Source of the DNA: Desulfonatronospira sp964577315
GTDB lineage: Bacteria; Desulfobacterota; Desulfovibrionia; Desulfovibrionales; Desulfonatronovibrionaceae
Assembly (NCBI GenBank): GCA_964577315.1
Contig: CAZNYT010000102.1
Location: 1 to 6,432 of the forward strand
Length of the DNA: 6,432 nucleotides
Direction: 5' to 3'
The translations under genes were made by a program, and so were the position numbers. Below, piece after piece: positions 1-4,705 of this stretch; position 1 is the first letter of the stretch; each line of letters begins with the position of its first letter. Below the pieces are notes generated by a model, which saw nothing but the letters and a program-made list of their open reading frames with translations, searched no databases and was not told where the DNA came from.

Positions 1-169
1 TCCCATCGTCCATCCGAACAGGGGTTCTCACTGACAACTCTCGAAACGATGTATTGAGCCATTGTCGTAATGCATCGTCAAGCTCCATAACATCTGCTGC
101 ACGGTCAAACTGCATTACTGAGGCTTTATGGCAATCAGTAGGGGAACTGGATTCTAGAGTATGTTTCAT
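1..169 (-). CDS. Glutamate dehydrogenase (Glu/Leu/Phe/Val family), N-terminal fragment cut by window edge
   Basis: Only the first 56 codons lie in the window; the gene runs off the left edge. The translation begins MKHTLESSSPTDC and contains FDRAADVMELDDALRQWL and then RELSVRTPVRMDDG. The FDRAA...LDD.LR...RELSV..PVRMDDG pattern is the hallmark N-terminus of hexameric Glu/Leu/Phe/Val dehydrogenases, cytoplasmic enzymes that interconvert glutamate and 2-oxoglutarate plus ammonia with NAD(P). The catalytic lysines and the Rossmann domain are outside the window, so cofactor choice and substrate cannot be judged. The ATG at 167-169 is supported by AAGGAAG (minus strand, 174-180) about 5 nt upstream. 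A later in-frame ATG (Met19) lacks this support. The gene lies 56 nt downstream of a small Cys-rich gene on the same strand, with a 9-bp hairpin in between, so the two may be cotranscribed. The family call is confident; glutamate specificity rests on this short stretch only. Confidence 0.8.
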   Translation of the reverse strand, partial: MKHTLESSSPTDCHKASVMQFDRAADVMELDDALRQWLNTSFRELSVRTPVRMDDG

Positions 170-194
170 AATGCTTCCTTAATGTTTAATATTT

Positions 195-215
195 AGTCAG
201 CCGAACCGGCTGACT
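195..215. repeat. Perfect 9-bp hairpin between the Cys-rich small gene and gdh
   Basis: The arms AGTCAGCCG (195-203) and CGGCTGACT (207-215) are exact reverse complements around a 3-nt loop. The hairpin lies 10 nt after the stop codon of the small upstream gene and 26 nt before the gdh start. Neither strand has a U-tract directly after the stem; the minus strand continues AAATATTAAAC. It is therefore not a textbook intrinsic terminator. It could be an attenuator, an mRNA processing or stability element, or an operator dyad. Confidence 0.6.
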
Positions 216-225
216 TGCTTCCCAC

Positions 226-384
226 TCAGCAGCCAGGCTCTCCGTGATTGCCGCAGCAGGACTGCAGTTTCCTTATTTTCACAAAGTTATTGCGCACGTA
301 AAGACCTATCTTGCGAGTTAAAGGCATGGGCTTTTTCAGGTTACCCAGAAAATCCTTTAGATCCGGCTTTTTGTTGGAACACAT
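226..384 (-). CDS. Small Cys-rich hypothetical protein (52 aa, C-terminal CCGNHGEPGC)
   Basis: This complete 52-codon frame starts MCSNKKPDLKDF and ends with the motif CCGNHGEPGC. Cysteines are at 2, 43, 44 and 52, and there is a His at 47. The middle (residues 17-41) is basic and probably helical (KKPMPLTRKIGLYVRNN, then VKIRKLQ). There is no signal peptide or membrane segment. A closely spaced Cys/His cluster at the very C-terminus suggests metal or Fe-S binding. I recall similar short uncharacterised proteins ending in CCG.xGEPGC in anaerobic bacteria, but no function is known to me. The ATG at 382-384 follows AAGGAG (396-401, minus strand) at 11 nt, with a G-rich stretch closer in. It precedes the glutamate dehydrogenase gene on the same strand with a 56-nt gap. 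The gene is real with moderate to good confidence; its function is unknown. Confidence 0.7.
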   Translation of the reverse strand: MCSNKKPDLKDFLGNLKKPMPLTRKIGLYVRNNFVKIRKLQSCCGNHGEPGC

Positions 385-607
385 AACCACCCCTTCTCCT
401 TAAAACCAATACATCTTACATTTTCGTAAAATTCATTACATGCAGGCTTTTTGTGTTTTCTTAGAGAGCATAAATCCACAATACCCCTAGACTGTACTTT
501 CTTTTAGCTAAGTTTCTTTCCTGCAGTTCAAGCCAAGAAAATTCATTCATACCGGAGCAATCCTCTTACAAGTGGCCTGCTTACTTGTTTTGCATGAACA
601 ATAGTGC

Positions 608-647
608 TTGACATATTTTTTGTCCAGCTATAAAAAATCCATACAAT
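608..647 (+). promoter_or_regulatory. Possible sigma70-type promoter(s), target unclear
   Basis: A perfect TTGACA (608-613) is followed after 15 nt by TATAAA (629-634). An overlapping alternative is TTGTCC (620-625), 16 nt, TACAAT (642-647). Either could fire rightward, but the next secure gene on this strand begins nearly 400 nt downstream. A product could be a long catalase leader, a non-coding RNA, or nothing, since AT-rich DNA produces such matches by chance. Confidence 0.3.
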
Positions 648-829
648 ACTGCAAAGTTTCATTGCCCTGAGCTTCGATCCAGTGAAGTCCGTTTTTCATC
701 CACCCTGTCAAAGTTGGCAGTCAACCACCCCCTAACTCAGGAGAGAGCCCGTTTATGGACGTTTTAAGGAACGTACCCCCCTTGTATTTCCCCTGGATAG
801 TGCCCCTACAAAAAATCCTTTTTCCAGTA

Positions 830-861
830 GCAGGAGTCAGTGCTCAGGGGGCAGGAGTCAG
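830..861. repeat. Degenerate short direct repeat (GCAGGAGTCAG units)
   Basis: The 11-mer GCAGGAGTCAG occurs exactly at 830-840 and again at 851-861. A related unit (TGCTCAGGGG) lies between them, and a decayed one (GGGAACAG) follows. This resembles the CAGGAGTCAG-type simple repeats found in intergenic DNA of various bacteria. It explains the VAGVSAQGAGVREQ stretch that appears if the plus strand is translated here, and so argues against that frame being a gene. Confidence 0.6.
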
Positions 862-944
862 GGAACAGCTTCCCCTGGAGTTTGGGATTTGCTCCAATAC
901 TTGGTTCTTTACTTCGGGAACGCAGAAAGTTTCGCAGTAGACTA

Positions 945-973
945 TTGACATTACCCCCAGGAAGGTTTACCTA
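945..973 (+). promoter_or_regulatory. Putative catalase gene promoter
   Basis: A consensus -35 hexamer TTGACA (945-950) lies 71 nt before the catalase ATG. At 17-nt spacing the -10 position reads TACCTA (968-973), which is a poor match. Transcription would start near 980, just upstream of the dyad at 988-1002. The weak -10 fits an activated or tightly repressed promoter. The assignment rests mainly on the -35 box and position. Confidence 0.35.
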
Positions 974-987
974 AATATTTATGCATT

Positions 988-1002
988 TAGTATTAACTAT
1001 TA
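988..1002 (+). promoter_or_regulatory. AT-rich 7-1-7 dyad, possible PerR/Fur-type operator for catalase
   Basis: TAGTATT and ACTATTA flank a central A, and the half-sites agree at 5 of 7 positions when one is reverse complemented. The inner core TAGT-ATTA-ACTA is a perfect dyad. PerR and Fur boxes have this 15-bp 7-1-7 architecture and AT-rich content (PerR consensus TTATAATNATTATAA). The position between the presumed start point and the ribosome-binding site of a catalase gene is where peroxide-responsive repression would act. The match to consensus is only partial, so this is a candidate. Confidence 0.3.
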
Positions 1003-1021
1003 TTATCAAAAGGAGGCTTTA

Positions 1022-2473
1022 ATGAAAAATGATCGCAAGTTCACAACCAACGATGCAGGCATGCCGGTATCCAGCGATGAGTTCTCGCTTACGGTGGGCC
1101 CTGATGGTCCCATTCTGCTCCAGGACCATTACCTCTTGGAGCAGATGGCCAATTTCAACCGGGAGATGATCCCGGACCGCCAGCCCCATGCCAAGGGATC
1201 CGGTGCCTTTGGGCACTTCGAGGTTACCCAGGACGTGAGCGCCTACACCAAGGCGTCCCTGTTTCAGCCCGGCGCTAAAACCGAAGTTCTGGCGCGTTTC
1301 TCCACTGTGGCAGGTGAGGCAGGCAGCCCGGACACCTGGCGGGACGTGCGCGGTTTTGCTCTCAAATTCTACACCAACGAGGGCAACTATGACATGGTAG
1401 GGAACAACACCCCGGTGTTCTTCGTGCGCGATCCCATGAAGTTCCAGCATTTTATCCACTCCCAGAAGCGCCGTGCTGACAGCGGCCTGCGGGACCATGA
1501 CATGCAGTGGGACTTCTGGACCCAGTCTCCGGAATCCGCTCACCAGGTGACCATCCTCATGAGCGATCGCGGGGTTCCCAAGACCTACAGACACATGAAC
1601 GGCTATACTAGCCACACCTACATGTGGGTGAATGCTAAAGGGGAGAAATTCTGGGTGAAATACCACTTTAAAACCGATCAGGGCATCGATTTTCTCACAG
1701 ACGAGGAAGCGGACAGGCTTGCGGGCACCAGTCCGGATTATCACAGGCACGACCTTTTCCAAGCCATCCAAAAGGGTGATTACCCCAGTTGGACCCTTTA
1801 TGTACAGCTCATGCCCTTCAAGGATGCTGAGACTTACCGCTTCAACCCCTTCGACCTGACCAAGGTCTGGCCGCAAGGGGACTACCCCCTGCATGAGGTG
1901 GGACGCCTCACCCTGAACCAAAATCCCACGGACTTTCACACCCAGATCGAACAGGCTGCCTTCGAGCCCAACAGCTTCGTCCCCGGAATCGGCCCCAGCC
2001 CGGACAAGATGCTCCAGGCCAGGCTTTTTTCCTACGCCGATGCCCACCGGGCCCGCCTGGGGGTCAACTACAAGCAGATCCCGGTCAACCGCCCCAAGGT
2101 TCCGGTACACAGCTACAGCCAACGCGGCAGGATGCGCATGGACAACGTTACAGATCCTGTTTACGCCCCGAACACCAAGGGCGGTGCCCAGGCAGACCCA
2201 GAACGCTATCCTGAAGAAACTGTGTGGGAAGCCAGCGGCGAGTTCATCCGGAACGCCTACACCCTGCGCAGGGACGACGATGATTTTGGCCAGCCCGGCA
2301 CCCTGGTCCGGGAAGTAATGGACGAGGCCCAGCGCGAGAGACTGGTGTCCAACGTGGTGGGACATCTCACAAAAGGAGTGTCCGAACCTGTCCTGGAGCG
2401 GGCCTTGGAGTATTGGAAAAACATTGACCCAGACGTTGGCGAGCGCATTGCCAAAGGCGTAAAAGGCAGCTGA
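1022..2473 (+). CDS. katA: Catalase (monofunctional haem catalase, small-subunit type)
   Basis: This 483-residue cytoplasmic haem enzyme splits hydrogen peroxide into water and oxygen. The length is typical of small-subunit catalases and there is no signal peptide. The distal haem pocket is intact: the catalytic His is residue 57 in PHAKGSGAFGHFEVT, ARFSTVAGEAGSPD follows at 91-104, and the distal Asn is in NNTPVFFVRDP (128-138). The conserved block HTYMWVNAKGEKFWVKYHFK is at 198-217. The proximal haem-ligand Tyr is residue 338 in RLFSYADAHRARLG (334-347). The C-terminal helical part (about 405-480) is present, so the protein looks complete and functional. The ATG is preceded 5 nt upstream by AGGAGG (1011-1016), a near-ideal ribosome-binding site. 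It stands alone, with an AT-rich dyad before it and a hairpin after it. The family is certain; the symbol katA is by analogy. Confidence 0.97.
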   Translation: MKNDRKFTTNDAGMPVSSDEFSLTVGPDGPILLQDHYLLEQMANFNREMIPDRQPHAKGSGAFGHFEVTQDVSAYTKASLFQPGAKTEVLARFSTVAGEAGSPDTWRDVRGFALKFYTNEGNYDMVGNNTPVFFVRDPMKFQHFIHSQKRRADSGLRDHDMQWDFWTQSPESAHQVTILMSDRGVPKTYRHMNGYTSHTYMWVNAKGEKFWVKYHFKTDQGIDFLTDEEADRLAGTSPDYHRHDLFQAIQKGDYPSWTLYVQLMPFKDAETYRFNPFDLTKVWPQGDYPLHEVGRLTLNQNPTDFHTQIEQAAFEPNSFVPGIGPSPDKMLQARLFSYADAHRARLGVNYKQIPVNRPKVPVHSYSQRGRMRMDNVTDPVYAPNTKGGAQADPERYPEETVWEASGEFIRNAYTLRRDDDDFGQPGTLVREVMDEAQRERLVSNVVGHLTKGVSEPVLERALEYWKNIDPDVGERIAKGVKGS

Positions 2474-2848
2474 TCCGCCTCAAGACCTCCCCGGCCCACC
2501 GCGATTCCGCACGCTGGTGGGCCGGAACAAACTGTAGGAGAACTTTTCTTGTCCATCTGGGGCAGTTAGTTCCGTCTCTTCCTATTGCCAAAAAATCACC
2601 CCATCCAGGTCCCTATGGCCTCCCTCAACTCTATCCTCACCTTCCGGCTTGACGAGCTAAGCTTCTGGACATTTTCATTAGACTGGAAAATCTCCGGACA
2701 AAGCTCCCCGCAGGAAAGGCAAATCCCGAACAAAAGATCAGCGCAGCACGAGTAGAGCTAACAGTGGCAGCACTCACGCCCAGTTTTGCTGCAATACATG
2801 CAAAAAGCAAAACCGGATGTTAACTTTTTTGGCAAATACGCCCCGGAA
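2474..2848. other. 375-bp convergent intergenic region (catalase / Ig-like gene)
   Basis: This region lies between the 3' ends of two convergent genes. It holds the catalase hairpin (2491-2525). It also holds an interrupted inverted repeat: GTTTTGCT at 2783-2790 pairs with AGCAAAAC at 2806-2813, and CC/GG pair outside one mismatch. This second repeat lies 36 nt past the stop of the minus-strand gene and lacks a U-tract. No gene-like frame with a start and ribosome-binding site is apparent. Confidence 0.5.
2491..2525 (+). terminator. GC-rich hairpin after catalase gene, possible terminator
   Basis: CCGGCCCACC (2491-2500) pairs perfectly with GGTGGGCCGG (2516-2525). The loop contains a further GCG/CGC match (2501-2503 with 2512-2514). 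It begins 17 nt after the catalase stop codon. No U-run follows directly; the nearest pyrimidine-rich stretch (CTTTTCTT) comes about 17 nt later. It is therefore an imperfect intrinsic terminator, or a 3'-end stabilising stem used with Rho. Confidence 0.5.
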
Positions 2849-3217
2849 TCAATTCTGGATCTCGACCTCCACCGTGTTGCTCCGGGCGAGAATAATCTCC
2901 CTGCCCTGGCCCTGGATATAAACGTGCATGAACCCCATGACTTCGTACCTGCCGTTTTCCAGCTCAGTGGTATCCCACCGAACAGGGAAATTGTTCTTCT
3001 CATCTTGGGACTCTCCGATCTTGACCCAGGAGCCTTGGTCCTTTTTCCGGAAATACCAGGGATTGGATATCTGCACGATACTGCCCTGGATGCTTAGCTC
3101 TGAGAGCTCCTGACGCAAAAGATCCCTGTCCAGGTATTCCCGGAGCAGTACCCTACCGGAATAACTCTGCAACACCTCGGAAGGAACAATGTAGTGCGGT
3201 CCCCAGTTGTATGCCAT
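2849..3217 (-). CDS. Hypothetical protein with a probable single Ig-like beta-sandwich domain (122 aa)
   Basis: I do not recognise a named family. The protein starts MAYNWGPHYIVPSEVL, so it has no signal peptide or membrane span and is probably cytoplasmic. Residues 1-45 look partly helical (SEVLQSYSGRVLLREYLDRD, then LLRQELSEL). From about residue 43 the pattern is beta-rich: SIQGSIVQISNPWYFRKKD, then a WDTTELENGRYEVMGF block (81-96) and a terminal SNTVEVEIQN. A 'WDTT..l.nG.Y.v' segment followed by a final V.V.I strand is typical of bacterial Ig-like or fibronectin-like folds, though those are usually exported. A very strong ribosome-binding site AAGGAGGTG (3222-3230, minus strand) lies just before the ATG at 3215-3217, which fixes the start and suggests good expression. 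It is a solitary gene, downstream of the DUF1538 operon on the same strand but about 410 bp away. Function unknown. Confidence 0.75.
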   Translation of the reverse strand: MAYNWGPHYIVPSEVLQSYSGRVLLREYLDRDLLRQELSELSIQGSIVQISNPWYFRKKDQGSWVKIGESQDEKNNFPVRWDTTELENGRYEVMGFMHVYIQGQGREIILARSNTVEVEIQN

Positions 3218-3629
3218 GCGCCACCTCCTTGGTTATGCGCCTAAAGGTTGTAATTTGGTTTATTTCCAAACATACCACCCCAGTTGGACAAAATTGCACA
3301 AGTCTTGGTTTTGCTTTTTTCAAATATTTTTGCAAATTCCGGACCTAGACACAATTGCCAAGCTACCCGAGCAAGTTATAACCCCAGGCTGTACAGCAAA
3401 GCCGGTTTGCACGGAAACAGATTGTACATTCTTGTCAAAATGATCCTTGTAGTTTTACAAAAATGCAAAGGATTTTCAGGCAGGGGAAACAGCGAAATTG
3501 ACAGGCGAGGACCGGCCTGACATACAAAAATGTCAAGCAGGCCAGGAGGCAAGACATGTATCCCATGCCTGGGCTAGACGAAACATATTGCCTCAGGGGG
3601 AACGCAACGCAAAAACCCAGGCAAGGGCC
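3218..3629. other. 412-bp intergenic region upstream of the Ig-like gene
   Basis: No gene is supported here. The part near 3240-3350 is AT-rich and probably carries the promoter of the minus-strand Ig-like gene. A TGGTATGTT extended -10-like string is on the minus strand near 3270-3280, but no matching -35 box is evident. A small dyad TTTGG/CCAAA spans 3255-3271. A longer bulged stem-loop lies at 3514-3543, and a weak terminator of the operon above lies at 3611-3632. Confidence 0.45.
3514..3543. repeat. Bulged stem-loop between operon end and Ig-like gene
   Basis: GGCCTG (3514-3519) pairs with CAGGCC (3538-3543). Inside it ACAT (3520-3523) pairs with ATGT (3530-3533), leaving a 4-nt bulge (CAAG) on one side. 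A tighter alternative pairing is TGACAT (3518-3523) with ATGTCA (3530-3535). No U-tract follows on either strand. It could be a 3'-end structure of the operon transcript, a protein-binding dyad, or chance. Confidence 0.4.
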
Positions 3630-3632
3630 TTA
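3611..3632 (-). terminator. Weak intrinsic terminator at the end of the DUF1538/P-II operon
   Basis: On the minus strand AAGGCCC (3631-3625) can pair with GGGTTTT (3618-3612) around the loop TTGCCT. The pairing uses three G-C pairs, two G-U wobbles and two A-U pairs, and the U-run forms the end of the stem. The stem overlaps the stop codon of the P-II-like gene. The structure is short and partly wobble-paired, so this is a candidate only. Confidence 0.35.
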
Positions 3633-3974
3633 CTTTTCAATTCCGAAATCGGGCTGACAAAGATGACAGATCCCGGCCACCTTCTTCAGCTCTACCATGA
3701 AAGCAATGCCTGCCCCGGGCTTGTCCAGCTCACAGTCCCGGACAATGGTATCCAGGACATTGTCGCTGATGTCCTGGGAAACAATGGTGAGGACCACCTC
3801 CTTTTCCGGCTCTATAGGGATCCCGAACAGGGTCTTGGTTTCCCGCACCCCGGTTCCCCGGCCGTAAATGATGGTCCCACCCTCTGCTCCCGCCCTTTTG
3901 GAGGCCTTGATAATATTCTCGGAAGAATTCTTGTTCACTATGCTCACAATAAGGTCAAAATTTTCAGTATTCAT
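3630..3974 (-). CDS. P-II-like regulatory protein of the DUF1538 operon (114 aa)
   Basis: The length and strand order match the GlnB/GlnK fold. Beta1 is FDLIVSIVN (6-14), helix 1 is about 17-29, beta2 is GGTIIYGRG (32-40), and beta3 is KEVVLTIVS (58-66). Helix 2 is DNVLDTIVRDC (71-81), and a B-loop-like DKPGAGIAFMVELKKVAGI is at 84-102. Classical P-II proteins are trimeric sensors of ATP/ADP and 2-oxoglutarate that plug or release partner proteins. Here the T-loop region (about 40-57, GTGVRETKTLFGIPIEPE) looks shortened, and I see no clear equivalent of the uridylylated Tyr of GlnB. The C-terminus carries a C-H-L-C motif (103-106), absent from canonical GlnB, that might bind metal or respond to redox. 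The ATG overlaps the upstream stop codon (ATGA), and its AAGGAG site (3981-3986) is built from the upstream gene's last codons. This implies translational coupling and a role in controlling the DUF1538 membrane pair. Ligand unknown. Confidence 0.82.
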   Translation of the reverse strand: MNTENFDLIVSIVNKNSSENIIKASKRAGAEGGTIIYGRGTGVRETKTLFGIPIEPEKEVVLTIVSQDISDNVLDTIVRDCELDKPGAGIAFMVELKKVAGICHLCQPDFGIEK

Positions 3975-4705
3975 CCCTCTCTCCTTTTCTTGAGATTCAA
4001 GAGCACACCCACGGTCATGACGGACAAGATCGGAGCCAGGGCCACCAGGGCTATCAGACCGAACCCGTCCTGCACTGCGCTGCGCCCCTCCATGGCCTCG
4101 GCCAGGCCCAGGGCAATGGCCATGACAAAGGTCACGGTCATGGGGCCGGTAGCCACACCACCGGCGTCAAAAGCAATGGAGATAAAAGACTGCTCGCTGA
4201 ACTTCATCATTATCAGGGCCAATATATAGCCCGGCACCAGAATATAATAAATCGAGAGCCCGTAAATGATCTTGCCCATGCCCAGGGCCACGAATATACC
4301 CACACCCAGGGAGAGGGTAAGCAGCATGAACATTTGCCTTAGCCCTCCGGCGGAGGCCCTTTCCACGTTGTAGCACAATATGCGCACTGCAGGCTCGGCA
4401 ATGGTGGCCACCAGACCCAGGACAAAACCTATGGGCATAAGTATCCACAATTGCTCAAACTGGTTCATGATCTCGCCCATCTCGGAACCCACCGGCAAAA
4501 AGCCCACCTGGACCCCCTGCAGGAAAAGGCAGAGACCGAGTATTGCCAGCAGCACCCCCTTGAACAGGTTGATCACATATTCCCGGGACAATCTCAGGTA
4601 CACCACCTGGAAAAAGACAAAAAAAGCGATCAAGGGGCCCACAGCCACCAGGACCTCGGACAGGACGTGCCTGAAATCCAGAAATTCCAGAATCAATTCG
4701 GTCAT
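3971..4705 (-). CDS. umpB: DUF1538 family membrane protein, second subunit (UmpB-like, 244 aa)
   Basis: This is a polytopic inner-membrane protein with about six or seven hydrophobic segments (roughly 17-36, 47-65, 87-104, 124-142, 150-167, 187-204 and 215-236) and a short basic tail KKRREG. It shares with its upstream neighbour the blocks FLQGV.(V/I)G.LP, AEP (103-105), FDAGGVATGPMTV (179-191) and DGFGLI (213-218), which identify both as DUF1538 paralogues. From memory, a DUF1538 pair from a Halomonas (UmpAB) was reported to act together as a Na+(Li+,K+)/H+ antiporter. Transport by this pair is inferred from that. The start ATG overlaps the stop of the first gene by 4 bp (ATGA) with only a weak GGGGA upstream, so translation is probably coupled. 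The stop in turn overlaps the start of the P-II-like gene. The symbol is by analogy; the domain call is firm. Confidence 0.88.
   Translation of the reverse strand: MTELILEFLDFRHVLSEVLVAVGPLIAFFVFFQVVYLRLSREYVINLFKGVLLAILGLCLFLQGVQVGFLPVGSEMGEIMNQFEQLWILMPIGFVLGLVATIAEPAVRILCYNVERASAGGLRQMFMLLTLSLGVGIFVALGMGKIIYGLSIYYILVPGYILALIMMKFSEQSFISIAFDAGGVATGPMTVTFVMAIALGLAEAMEGRSAVQDGFGLIALVALAPILSVMTVGVLLNLKKRREG
3981..3986 (-). promoter_or_regulatory. Ribosome-binding site of the P-II-like gene, embedded in umpB codons
   Basis: AAGGAG lies 6 nt before the P-II-like ATG and is formed by the codons for the K-R-R end of the upstream DUF1538 protein. The basic tail of that membrane protein and the initiation signal of its regulator are therefore the same bases. 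This is a clear translational-coupling arrangement and fixes the start of the regulator. Confidence 0.75.

Larger units (their letters stand above)
385..1021. other. 637-bp divergent intergenic region (small Cys-rich gene / catalase)
   Basis: No convincing gene is seen here. It should hold the promoter of the minus-strand small gene and gdh pair, for which I could not pick clear -35/-10 boxes. It also holds two plus-strand promoter-like sites (608-647 and 945-973), a short degenerate direct repeat (830-861) and an AT-rich dyad before the catalase gene (988-1002). The decamer AAAATTCATT occurs twice, near 428 and 537, with no evident role. A 61-codon open frame at 755-940 is probably not a gene because its middle is made of the direct repeat. 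Confidence 0.5.

Noticed and set aside
755..940. 61-aa open frame starting MDVLRNVPPLYF
   Set aside because: Its middle is the translated CAGGAGTCAG-type repeat and the rest has no recognisable domain. A distant AGGAGAG upstream is not enough to call it a gene.
1019..2365. 448-codon open frame on the minus strand opposite the catalase gene
   Set aside because: It is a codon-bias shadow of a catalase gene whose family assignment is beyond doubt. The translation is low in recognisable domains and has no ribosome-binding context of its own.
2257..2591. Two minus-strand open frames (99 and 74 aa) across the end of catalase
   Set aside because: They overlap a secure gene and its 3' hairpin. They show no domain and no convincing ribosome-binding site.
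2637..2819. Minus-strand frame reading IAAKLGVSAATVSS, resembling a helix-turn-helix
   Set aside because: It has no ATG, only a TTG without a ribosome-binding site. The flanking sequence does not extend the similarity, and the segment overlaps an inverted repeat. It is most likely chance, at best a fragment of a lost regulator.
3207..3520. Plus-strand 78-aa open frames upstream of the Ig-like gene
   Set aside because: The composition is that of AT-rich intergenic DNA. They have no ribosome-binding site and no recognisable motif, and the first overlaps the start of the Ig-like gene.
3498..4229. 243-aa plus-strand frame antisense to the P-II-like and DUF1538 genes
   Set aside because: It is a shadow of the well-supported minus-strand genes.
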